Below are positions 1 to 8,014 of a stretch of 34,593 nt of DNA, piece after piece. The DNA lies in contig NZ_RAWB01000029.1 in assembly GCF_003612055.1 (NCBI RefSeq), positions 1 through 34,593 of the forward strand, in the 5' to 3' direction. The position numbers and the translations under genes were made by a program. The DNA comes from Corallococcus llansteffanensis. Lineage in GTDB: Bacteria > Myxococcota > Myxococcia > Myxococcales > Myxococcaceae. Every line of letters begins with the position of its first letter. The stretch's first letter is position 1. The notes beneath the pieces are model-generated. The model was given only the letters and a program-made list of their open reading frames with translations. It did no database searches and was not told where the DNA came from.

Positions 1-1
1 G

Positions 2-262
2 GACGGTGGGCCGTGGCGTCCGCCGGAAGGGCTGCGCGAGCCCGAGGACGTGGGGCACGCGGAGTTCATCCTCGACGACCTGGAGCACCTGCTGCCGGAG
101 CTGCCGAAGCACGGGGTGCTGCTGGCCGCGCCGCGCTGGATGGCGGTGGGGCAGACGGTGGATTCACCCGCGCTGCGGAGGGCCGGAATCACGCAGGAGG
201 AGGCCGGAGGGTTTGGCCTGTTCAACGCGGCCGCGCACGACATGGACGAAGAGGATGATTGA
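2..262 (+). CDS. C-terminal part of an unrecognised protein (5' end outside window)
   Basis: The reading frame is open from the first bases of the window to a TGA at 260-262, giving 86 residues. Codon third positions are almost all G or C, as in the real genes nearby, so this is probably the end of a true gene. An internal ATG at 152 and a GTG at 50 exist, but the frame is open upstream, so the real start lies outside. The visible part is acidic (it ends in DMDEEDD), with a leucine-rich stretch around HLLPELPKHGVLLAAPRW. I do not recognise the family and see no catalytic motif, signal peptide or membrane segment. It reads toward the oxidase gene at 444 but is separated from it by 181 bases of less biased sequence, so a shared operon is uncertain. 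Confidence 0.6.
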   Translation, partial: DGGPWRPPEGLREPEDVGHAEFILDDLEHLLPELPKHGVLLAAPRWMAVGQTVDSPALRRAGITQEEAGGFGLFNAAAHDMDEEDD

Positions 263-443
263 GGGCAGCCCCTCAGGTGCGTCCAAGATGAATTCGTCTG
301 ACTCTTCTCCGACCACGTCTCCATCGAGCCGCGCCATGGGCGCAATCACAAAGCACCCTGCCAGGGCCGCCCGAATTGCCGCGGGTCGCGCGCTCTGACA
401 GTCTTCACGCGCCGTCAACACTGCTCATGCTCCGAGGCGCATC

Positions 444-3380
444 ATGTCCAGACACGAGAAGGACGCTCCTCCCGACAGCTTCGACTGTGAAGGACAGCCC
501 ACCGAACGCCTCGTCGAGATGTTCGTGCGCATGACCCAGGAGAATCGCATCCGCCTGGGTCAGACTCCCGCCGAGCGCGCCGTGTTCCGCAAGCTGCACG
601 GCGTGGCGCATGGCCACTTCGAAATCCTCCCCGGCGTGGACCGCAAGCTTCGGACGGGCATCTTCGCGCAGGACCGGCTGGAGGCCTGGGTGCGGTTCTC
701 CAGCGACACGTCCCCCACCCTGCCGGACCTGGGCAGCACGCTGGGCGTGGGCATCAAGCTGTTCGGAGTCGCTGGCTCGAACGGGCTGGGCGAGTCGGGC
801 ACCACCGCGGACTTCATCCTGCAGAACTTCCCGCGCTTCTTCGTGCAGGACGCGAAGGCGATGTGTGAGTTCACCTATGCGGGCGTTGTCCTGAAGGACT
901 ATCCCGGCTATCTCAAACAGCATCCCGCCACCCAGGCCGTGCTGGACGCGATGACGGCGCCGCAGGGCAGCGTCCTCACCAGCACCTACTGGGCCATCCT
1001 GCCGTTCAAGCTGGGCAAGGAGGTCGTCAAATACAGACTGGAGCCGGAGACCGCGCCCCAGAACGTGCCGGATGACGCTGATGACTACCTGGCCACGGAC
1101 CTGGCCACCCGGCTGGCGAGGGACGGCTATCGCTTCCGGTTCATGATCCAGCGCCGCACCCACCCGTCCACCATGCCCCTGGACCGGGCCATGGACGACT
1201 GGTCGGAGAAGCAGAGCCCGTTCGTGCAGATCGCCACCCTGGTGCTGCCCCGCCAGGACATCGGTGAGCGCGGGCAGGCCGACTATGGCCAGTCGCTGTC
1301 CTTCAACATCTGGCGCACCCCTCCGGAGAACGCACCGTCCGAGGCGTCCTCCATCGCGGTGGTGCGCAAGGCGGTCTACGCCGCGGGTGCCGCGGCCCGA
1401 CACCGCGCCAACGGTCAGCCCCTGAAGGACCTCCCAGAGCCCCGTCCGGTCGCGCCCAAGCCCAAGGCGCCGGACGAGGGCATCGTGAAGGCGGTCATCT
1501 ACCCGCCCATCGGCATCGCTCGCGTCGGCAGCAGCCCGGACGGGTACTTCATCGGACCCGAGGTGACCGAGCCTCCCGCCCAGGACAAGGGCTTCTACCG
1601 GGATGCGCAGGGGCGGCTGAAGCGGCAGGCGGCGCGCTTCCGCATCTACGGCGTCAACGCGGAGGGGCACATCATTCGGGAGCTGTCGGTGCCGAAGTCG
1701 GGCGCGAAGGTGCGCTGGACCGTGCAGTTGGCGAACACCAAGGCCGCCTGGTACGGCTTCCAGCTGGCGCTCGACATTCCCGAGGCCTCGTCCGCCCCAC
1801 CCACCACGCTGCGCAACGCGGCCGTGGCGGACCGCTCGCGGCTGGCCATCACGCCTGCCACGCAGTCCGTGCAGGGCGCGAAGGCCCGCCCCAAGCGCTT
1901 CGACGGCACCTTCATGGACCTGGAGGTCCACCTGGGGGAGATCCGCACCGACGAGTGCGGGCGGCTGGTGGTGCTGGGCGGTCACGGCGTCTCCCGCTCG
2001 TGCGACGGCACGTATGCCATCACCTTCGCGAACAACGAGGGCTGGCACGACGACGTGTCGGACGGCCCGGTGACCGCCGAGGTGGTGCTGGATGGCAAGC
2101 CGCTGGAGGTCGTCCCCGCCTGGGTGGTCGTGGCGCCCCCGAACTACGGGCCCCAGCGGAAGTCGGTCCGCACGATGTGGGACCTGATGCGCGACGTGGC
2201 CATCCGCGCGGGGACGCTGGCCGCGCCGGCCCGGCCGTCCTTCACCCACGACATCCTTCCCCTCTTCCAGCGCCTGGCGGGGCTGCAATGGGTCAACGCG
2301 GGCTTCGCCGCAGGTTTCGGCTGGAAGGGGATGTTCGACTTCACGGATCCGGAGGTGCTGGCGCGCCTGGGGGACAGCGGCCCGGCGGAGCGGGAGTACC
2401 GGCATGCGGTGGCGAACCAGTTCCGGAACTTCGCCAGGGACTCCTGGTCACCCACGCCGTGGCCCTGGCTGTACGGCGACGCCATGAACATCCCGCCCGC
2501 GCAGACGCCCCGGCAGTACACCGCGCTGACGGACACCCAGCTGGCCATGCTCCAGCAGTGGGCCCTGGGCGAGTTCGTGGCCGACCATGATCCGAACCGC
2601 AAGCCGCCAGCCACGCTCGCCGAGGTGCCGCTGCCGGAACAGGGGGACATGCTCACCCGCGCGGCGCTGGAGTTCTGCCTGGCCGACGCGTTCCACCCCG
2701 GCTGCGAGATGACCTGGCCCATGCGTCAGGCCACGATGTACCTGCAGCCCTTCCGCCTGGCGCACCAGCTCCCCGGCTGGAAGGAGCCGAACCTGGGCGA
2801 GGTGATCACGCTGGACAGCATCACCCTCGCCAACGGCCCGCTCACCGGCCAGCCGCCCGGTGGCCTCACGCGGTGGATGGCCGTCCCCTGGCAGGCGGAC
2901 TCGGCCAGCTGCCGCTCCGGTTACGACACGACCTACGACCCCTATGTCCCGTCCTTCTGGCCCGCGCGGGTCCCCAACGAGGTCCTGACGGAGGAGAACT
3001 ACAGGATCGTCATGGACACGAAGAAGCCGCTGGCCGAGCGCCGTGCCGCCTTCGCCAACCGCGCCGCCTGGATCAACCCGCTGGGGTCGACGAGCTACAC
3101 CGACCAGATCAACAACATGATCCAGCACTTCGACCACCTGGGCGTCGTCGAGGCGAGGAAGGGCCCGACGGACACCGACGCCTTCCCGGCGGTGATCGAG
3201 GTCGAGGACCAGCACAAGCCCATCCAGGACGTCATCCCTCCCGAGGCCCGGGTGAGGCGGCGAGGGACCGCGACGGGGAGCTCGGTGGGGGTGCATCACC
3301 GCGAAGCGCCCTCCGCGGCGAAGGTCGACGTGCGCGGCATCGAGAAGGTGCGCCGCTTCCCGGGCGGCCTGCGGCGCTAG
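444..3380 (+). CDS. Catalase-like domain fused to a LodA/GoxA-type CTQ-dependent amino-acid oxidase
   Basis: This 978-residue protein has two parts. Residues about 10-330 resemble catalase-related haem proteins: RKLHGVAHGHFEI (His52, His56, His58) fits the distal-His region, followed by WVRFSSD, GVGIKLFGV and DFILQNFPRFFV, and it closes with VRKAVYAAGAAARH. Residues about 345-965 resemble LodA/GoxA quinoprotein oxidases, starting at the hallmark YPPIGIARVGSS and continuing with PWLYGDAMN, EFCLADAFHPGCEMTW and FWPARVP. Cys745 and Trp839 sit where this family forms its cysteine tryptophylquinone cofactor. Family members oxidise amino acids such as lysine or glycine and release hydrogen peroxide. 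No signal peptide is visible, which is also usual for LodA. The LodB-type gene needed for cofactor formation follows 8 bases after the stop. The family call is firm; the substrate is unknown, and whether the catalase-like part destroys or uses peroxide is not shown by the sequence. Confidence 0.85.
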   Translation: MSRHEKDAPPDSFDCEGQPTERLVEMFVRMTQENRIRLGQTPAERAVFRKLHGVAHGHFEILPGVDRKLRTGIFAQDRLEAWVRFSSDTSPTLPDLGSTLGVGIKLFGVAGSNGLGESGTTADFILQNFPRFFVQDAKAMCEFTYAGVVLKDYPGYLKQHPATQAVLDAMTAPQGSVLTSTYWAILPFKLGKEVVKYRLEPETAPQNVPDDADDYLATDLATRLARDGYRFRFMIQRRTHPSTMPLDRAMDDWSEKQSPFVQIATLVLPRQDIGERGQADYGQSLSFNIWRTPPENAPSEASSIAVVRKAVYAAGAAARHRANGQPLKDLPEPRPVAPKPKAPDEGIVKAVIYPPIGIARVGSSPDGYFIGPEVTEPPAQDKGFYRDAQGRLKRQAARFRIYGVNAEGHIIRELSVPKSGAKVRWTVQLANTKAAWYGFQLALDIPEASSAPPTTLRNAAVADRSRLAITPATQSVQGAKARPKRFDGTFMDLEVHLGEIRTDECGRLVVLGGHGVSRSCDGTYAITFANNEGWHDDVSDGPVTAEVVLDGKPLEVVPAWVVVAPPNYGPQRKSVRTMWDLMRDVAIRAGTLAAPARPSFTHDILPLFQRLAGLQWVNAGFAAGFGWKGMFDFTDPEVLARLGDSGPAEREYRHAVANQFRNFARDSWSPTPWPWLYGDAMNIPPAQTPRQYTALTDTQLAMLQQWALGEFVADHDPNRKPPATLAEVPLPEQGDMLTRAALEFCLADAFHPGCEMTWPMRQATMYLQPFRLAHQLPGWKEPNLGEVITLDSITLANGPLTGQPPGGLTRWMAVPWQADSASCRSGYDTTYDPYVPSFWPARVPNEVLTEENYRIVMDTKKPLAERRAAFANRAAWINPLGSTSYTDQINNMIQHFDHLGVVEARKGPTDTDAFPAVIEVEDQHKPIQDVIPPEARVRRRGTATGSSVGVHHREAPSAAKVDVRGIEKVRRFPGGLRR

Positions 3381-3388
3381 AGCCCCGG

Positions 3389-4492
3389 ATGCTGCCCGCA
3401 GACGTCGTCATCGTGGGCGCTGGCCCCGCCGGTGCCACTGCCGCGCTGAACCTCGCGCCGTTCCGGCGGGTGTTGCTGGTGGACCGGAGGCCAGAGCCCA
3501 CCGACCGCATCGGTGAGTCCCTGGCCCCGGCCGCCCGGCGCCTCTTGAGCGACATGGGGCTGTGGGCGGACTTCCTCGCGGACGGGCACAGCCCCTGTCA
3601 CGTCGCGCGCAGCCGCTGGGGGACGGAGGTTCCCGGTGAGCAGGACGCGCTCGCCAACCTGGATGGACCGGGCTGGCACCTGGACCGTCGCCGGTTCGAG
3701 GAGCGCTTGCGACGCACGGCCGTGGCACGGGGAGCGGCGTTGCTCGCACCCGCCTCACCCGTGGGACTGGAGCGCGCGGGTGACGGCTGGTGTCTGCGAT
3801 TGGAGCACGGCGGACGGGTGCTGGACGTGGCCACACGGTGGATCATCGATGCTGGAGGCCGGGCGTCGGGACTGCTCAAGCCCTTCGGCGCCGAGCGACG
3901 GGCCCGGGACCGGTTGATCTGTGGATGGCTTCACGGCACGAGGACGGAGGGCAGCACCGGGGGCGGCCTGACGTACACGGAGTCCGCGCCCGACGGCTGG
4001 TGGTACACCGCGCCCTTGCCGGACGGCCGACGGGTGCTCGCATGGCACACCGATGCGGATCTTCCCGCGGCCGAGGCCCTGCGCACGGCGCCCGGCTTGC
4101 TGGGCCAGGCAGCGCGCTCCCCCACCCTGGGCGCGCAGCTCGCGGATACCTGTTTCGATGACACGATCGCGCCCGGAGTCATCACGGCCCACGGCTCGGT
4201 CCTGGCGTCACCCGTGGGCGATAACTGGCTTGCCGTGGGGGATGCGGCGCTGAGCTTCGATCCCCTCTCCTCCCAGGGCCTGTTCAACGCCCTGTTCACC
4301 GGCCTCGCCGCTGCGGAGGCCACGGACCGCGCACTCTCCGGCGACCCGTCCGCGACGAGCGACTACGCCGGGACCCTGGCCGACATCGACGCCGCGTACC
4401 GGCGCAACGTGACGGCCTGGTACGCGCTGGAGCGCCGCTGGCCGGAGCAGGAGTTCTGGCGTCGCCGCCTCACAGGGATGCCCCCCGTGTAG
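3389..4492 (+). CDS. LodB-like FAD-dependent oxidoreductase (cofactor maturation of the LodA-type oxidase)
   Basis: The product is 367 residues. The N-terminus ADVVIVGAGPAGATAALNL holds the dinucleotide-binding glycines (G10, G12, G15), followed by an acidic strand end (LLVDRRPEPTDRIGESLAP). Near residues 280-310, GDNWLAVGDAALSFDPLSSQ is the second FAD motif. The pattern matches the tryptophan-halogenase/geranylgeranyl-reductase flavoprotein group that contains LodB. LodB proteins are required post-translationally for building the CTQ cofactor of LodA, and the adjacent LodA-type gene makes this role likely. The ATG at 3389 is chosen because the Rossmann motif starts right after it; there is no convincing ribosome-binding site, so translation is probably coupled to the upstream gene, whose stop is 8 bases away. 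The open frame continues upstream inside the oxidase gene, but that part looks like shadow sequence. Confidence 0.8.
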   Translation: MLPADVVIVGAGPAGATAALNLAPFRRVLLVDRRPEPTDRIGESLAPAARRLLSDMGLWADFLADGHSPCHVARSRWGTEVPGEQDALANLDGPGWHLDRRRFEERLRRTAVARGAALLAPASPVGLERAGDGWCLRLEHGGRVLDVATRWIIDAGGRASGLLKPFGAERRARDRLICGWLHGTRTEGSTGGGLTYTESAPDGWWYTAPLPDGRRVLAWHTDADLPAAEALRTAPGLLGQAARSPTLGAQLADTCFDDTIAPGVITAHGSVLASPVGDNWLAVGDAALSFDPLSSQGLFNALFTGLAAAEATDRALSGDPSATSDYAGTLADIDAAYRRNVTAWYALERRWPEQEFWRRRLTGMPPV

Positions 4493-4595
4493 GTCCACTT
4501 GAGACAGCTCGCGGATCAGCCTCAGAGGATTTTTCTCGCGCGTTGCCCGGGCACCCGACCCGCTGGTAAGCCGCTGCCCGGTTGTTCACGGCGGG

Positions 4596-4613
4596 CGGAC
4601 GCACTTGCGTCCG
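4596..4613 (+). promoter_or_regulatory. Short perfect inverted repeat in the leader of the kelch gene
   Basis: CGGACGC at 4596-4602 and GCGTCCG at 4607-4613 form a perfect 7-bp stem with a 4-base ACTT loop, ending 29 bases before the chosen ATG at 4643. It may be an operator half-site pair or a leader hairpin; no T-run follows, so it is not a typical terminator. The region 4493-4642 otherwise holds only a ten-base direct repeat, ctcgcggatc, at 4508 and 4621. Confidence 0.3.
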
Positions 4614-4642
4614 TGCCAGCCTCGCGGATCGGAGTTCGTTCG

Positions 4643-7600
4643 ATGCGGTCACAGCACGCTGTCTGGAGCAGGATCCTGGTGTTGGTGGCGGGCGTGAGCC
4701 TTCTGGCGTGCAGTTCGAAGGAGCACCCGACCCCGGGCGATGGCGCCCCCTCGTCCGCGAAGACGCCTCTGGCCGCCGCGCCGGGCTGGGCCCCCACCGT
4801 GTCCATGGCCCGCACGCGCGCGCAACACGGCGCCGTCCTGCTTCCCTCCGGCGAGCTCCTGGTCATCAACGGCGTCAACCGGACCGGGTTCGTGCGCGAG
4901 GCGGAGCTCTACAACCCCGCCACCGGCACCTGGCGCGATGCCGGCGACTCCGGCATCCAGGGCAACGTCACCGAGGCCGTGCTGCTTCCCAACGGCAAGG
5001 TGCTCGCGCTGACCGACGGCTCCACTTCGGGACGGCTCTACGATCCCGCGACGGGCACGTGGACCGCCACGGGCAACATGGCGCAGACCCGCGGGCTCCC
5101 CACCATCACACTGCTGAACTCAGGGCAGGTGCTGGTCGCGGGTGGCACCGGCAGCGGCGGCGTCCGGCTCACCTCCGCGGAGCTGTACGACCCCGCGAGC
5201 AACACGTTCCTCCCCACCGGCGCCATGACCCTGGGCCGGGGCGCGCACTCCGCCACGCTGCTGCGGAACGGGCAGGTGCTCGCGGTGAGCGGCTTCAACC
5301 AGGCGGGTGAGGTCCCCGGCGCCGACCGCTATGACCCCACGACTGGCACCTGGTCCGCCACCGCGCCTGTCCTGGTGCCCCGGCACTACTCCACCAGCAC
5401 GCTGCTCCCAGATGGCCGCGTGCTCGTCGCGGGCGGGTTCACCGCGGGGGGTGTGACCACCGCCTCGGAAATCTATGACCCGGCGACCAACACCTGGACC
5501 GCCACCGGCAGCCTCGCGTTCGCGCGGTCAGGTCATTCAGCCACGCTGCTGCCCGATGGCAGGGTCCTGGCCTCAGGCGGCTCCGATTCCGCGAGGAATC
5601 CGCAGGTCGTCTCGGAGGTCTACAACCCCGCGACCGGCCAGTGGACCCCCGCGGGTTCGATGAACATCGGGCGCGAGAACCACACCGCGACCCTGCTGCC
5701 CTCCGGCAAGGTGCTGGTGGCGGGCGGGTACAGCAGCGCGCCCAGCCTCACCTTCTACGCGGAGACGGAGCTCTACGATCCCGCCGTCAGCCGGTGGTCT
5801 CCCGCCGGGGCCCTGGGCACGCCCCGGACCGACCCCGTGGTGGCGCTGTTGCCCACGGGCAAGGTGCTCGTCGCGGGTGGCCGTACGGGGAGCGGCGCCT
5901 CGTCGACGGCCGTGGAGCTGTATGACCGGACGACGAACGCCTGGGCCTCCGCACTGGCCCTCGCCACGCCGCGCGAGCGCGCCACCGCGACCGTCCTGCC
6001 TTCGGGTCAGGTGCTGGTCGCGGGCGGGCGCAACGGCAGCACGTCGGTGACCGCCGCCGAGCGCTACGACGCGGCCTCCAACACCTGGACCCCCGTTGCG
6101 TCGCTCACCACCCCGCGACACGTCCACACCGCCACGCTCCTTCCCGATGGGACGGTGCTGGTGGTCGGAGGTCAGCGCAACCTGACCGTGCTCAGCGCCG
6201 TGGAGCGCTACACGCCCGGCAACAACACCTGGACCCCGGTGGCCTCCGCCGCCATCCCCCGCGCCGCACATGCCACCGTGCTGCTCCCCGATGGTCGCGT
6301 GCTCATCGTGGGCGGCCATGACAACACCGGCGCGCCACTTGCTTCGGCGGAGCTGTACGACCCCGCGACCAACACCTGGGCCCCCGCGGCGGGCCTCGCC
6401 CAGGCCCGGGAGGAGCTGACGTTGACGCTCCTGCCCTCGGGCCAGGTCCTCGCGACCGGCGGGCTCGCGGGCGTCACGGAGCTTGCGTCCGCGGAGCTCT
6501 ATGACCCCGGCACGAACACCTGGACCGGCGTCGGACCGCTCGCGCAGGAGCGCTGGCACCACACCGCCACGCTGATGCCCTCCGGCAAGGTCCTGGTCGC
6601 GGGAGGCCTGACCTTCGCGAGCGCGTTCAGCGACGTGGCGGAGGTCTACGACCCCATCACCCGCGTCTGGAGCACCGTCAACGCCCCGGCCTCGCGCGGT
6701 GGACTCGTCTCCGTCGCCCTGCCCTCGGGCGAGGTGCTCCTCGCGGGTGGCGACGACACCCGCAACTCCGAGCTGTTCGACGACACCGGCGCCCTCCCCG
6801 CGTGGAGGCCCGTGGTGACCCGTCCGGCCACCCTCGTCCCCGCCTGCCCGACCGTGCTCGAGGGCCTGCTGTTCCGGGGCATCTCCGGCGCGAGCGGAGG
6901 CACCTCCACCGGCGACTCCCCCACCGACTTCCCCCTCGTGCGCCTCCAGGCTGCGGAGGGCGGGCGTCTGCTGACGCTCCCCAGCTCCGACACGTCGTCC
7001 ACGCGCGCGACGGTGACCGTCCCCGTCAGCGTTCCGCTGGGGACCTATGCGCTCACCGTCTTCGCCAACGCCATCCCTGGCGGGCGCATGGTGCAGGTGG
7101 TCGCGAACCAGACGCCCACGGCGATCAACCAGGACGTCGCCGCCGGTCTGGACACGCCCCTGGCCGTCACCCTCACCGCGACCGACCCGGATGTGGGGCA
7201 GGTGTTGACCTGGACCGTGGTCCGCCAGCCGCTGCATGGGACTTTGAGCGGCACGCCGCCCAACCTCACGTACACGCCCGCGCCGGGCTATGTCGGAGCG
7301 GACAGCTTCGACTTCCGCGTCCGGGACTGCGTCCAGGACAGCAACCTGGGCACGGTGAACATCACCGTCACGGCCGGGCCGCCTCCGACCCTCACGTGCC
7401 CCGCGGACGTCACCGCCGAAGCGACGGGCCCGGATGGCGCCGTGGTCACCTACGATCCCGCGGTGCCTGGCCAGGTGGGCACGCCGGTCAGCTACTCGGT
7501 GCCCTCGGGCTCCCGGTTCCCGCTCGGCGCGACGACCGTGACCGCCACCACCGCGGGCGGCGTCCCGGCGTCGTGCTCATTCGTCGTCACGGTGCGGGAC

Positions 7601-7966
7601 ACCACCCCGCCCTCCGTGACGTGCCCGTCGGACCAGACGGCGACCACGGACGGCGCGGGCGCGCAGGTGTCGTTCGAGCCCACGGCCACGGACGCCGTCA
7701 CCGCGACGCCGACCGTCACGTCCTCGCCCGCGTCGGGCAGCGTCTTCGCGCCGGGCTCCACGCGGGTCACCGTTACCGCCACGGATGAGGCCGGCAACTC
7801 CGCGCAGTGCACGTTCCAGGTCGCGGTCCAGGCGGCGGTGGTGTCCATCGCCGGCGGCGGTTGCCAGAGCGCCGGCGGTGATGCGACCTCCGCACTGGCG
7901 CTCCTCGCGGGACTGGCGTCGTGGGCCGGTCTGCGTCGCCGTCGCACCAGCCCCGGGGTTCGCTGA
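4643..7966 (+). CDS. Kelch-repeat surface lipoprotein with Ig-like and HYR domains and a MYXO-CTERM-like tail
   Basis: The product is 1107 residues. The start at 4643 has a GGAG ribosome-binding site 8 bases upstream and gives a lipoprotein signal, SLLAC, with Cys23 as the lipidated residue. Residues about 50-716 carry 14 kelch-type units built around LLPSGKVLVAGG and AELYDPATNTW, enough for two seven-bladed propellers. Residues about 720-820 resemble the E-set domain found after galactose-oxidase-type propellers (SPTDFPLVRLQ). Next come a cadherin-like segment (about 821-911; TPAPGYVGADSFDFRV) and two HYR-type domains (about 912-1066). The end has Cys1074, a short hydrophobic helix and RRRR, the layout of a MYXO-CTERM sorting signal. 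The protein should sit on the cell surface; ligand or partner is unknown. An OmpA-type gene follows directly and is probably co-transcribed. Confidence 0.85.
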   Translation: MRSQHAVWSRILVLVAGVSLLACSSKEHPTPGDGAPSSAKTPLAAAPGWAPTVSMARTRAQHGAVLLPSGELLVINGVNRTGFVREAELYNPATGTWRDAGDSGIQGNVTEAVLLPNGKVLALTDGSTSGRLYDPATGTWTATGNMAQTRGLPTITLLNSGQVLVAGGTGSGGVRLTSAELYDPASNTFLPTGAMTLGRGAHSATLLRNGQVLAVSGFNQAGEVPGADRYDPTTGTWSATAPVLVPRHYSTSTLLPDGRVLVAGGFTAGGVTTASEIYDPATNTWTATGSLAFARSGHSATLLPDGRVLASGGSDSARNPQVVSEVYNPATGQWTPAGSMNIGRENHTATLLPSGKVLVAGGYSSAPSLTFYAETELYDPAVSRWSPAGALGTPRTDPVVALLPTGKVLVAGGRTGSGASSTAVELYDRTTNAWASALALATPRERATATVLPSGQVLVAGGRNGSTSVTAAERYDAASNTWTPVASLTTPRHVHTATLLPDGTVLVVGGQRNLTVLSAVERYTPGNNTWTPVASAAIPRAAHATVLLPDGRVLIVGGHDNTGAPLASAELYDPATNTWAPAAGLAQAREELTLTLLPSGQVLATGGLAGVTELASAELYDPGTNTWTGVGPLAQERWHHTATLMPSGKVLVAGGLTFASAFSDVAEVYDPITRVWSTVNAPASRGGLVSVALPSGEVLLAGGDDTRNSELFDDTGALPAWRPVVTRPATLVPACPTVLEGLLFRGISGASGGTSTGDSPTDFPLVRLQAAEGGRLLTLPSSDTSSTRATVTVPVSVPLGTYALTVFANAIPGGRMVQVVANQTPTAINQDVAAGLDTPLAVTLTATDPDVGQVLTWTVVRQPLHGTLSGTPPNLTYTPAPGYVGADSFDFRVRDCVQDSNLGTVNITVTAGPPPTLTCPADVTAEATGPDGAVVTYDPAVPGQVGTPVSYSVPSGSRFPLGATTVTATTAGGVPASCSFVVTVRDTTPPSVTCPSDQTATTDGAGAQVSFEPTATDAVTATPTVTSSPASGSVFAPGSTRVTVTATDEAGNSAQCTFQVAVQAAVVSIAGGGCQSAGGDATSALALLAGLASWAGLRRRRTSPGVR

Positions 7967-8014
7967 ACCATGCGCTCCGGATCTGAACGTCTCGCACGCT
8001 CCTTCCTTTCCCGA

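Noticed and set aside
164-421. Minus-strand frame of 85 residues over the gap before the oxidase gene
   Set aside because: Part of it reads like protein (RLDGDVVGEESDEFIL), but it overlaps the end of a better-supported plus-strand gene, has no ribosome-binding site and its codon bias in the gap is weak.
405-2405. 666-residue minus-strand frame opposite the oxidase gene
   Set aside because: The translation is rich in Arg, His, Gly and Val without domains, as expected for the antisense of a high-GC gene; the plus strand has clear family motifs.
4790-6790. Regular repeats resembling an array
   Set aside because: They are coding kelch units of about 140-150 bases with diverged sequence, not short identical repeats with spacers, so this is not a CRISPR array.
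5573-7237. 554-residue minus-strand frame opposite the kelch gene
   Set aside because: It mirrors the kelch repeats and shows low-complexity Arg/Gly composition only.
7970-8014. Alternative start of the OmpA-family gene at 7970
   Set aside because: It would give a long basic region before the signal peptide core; the start at 8015 gives a normal signal peptide. It cannot be fully excluded.
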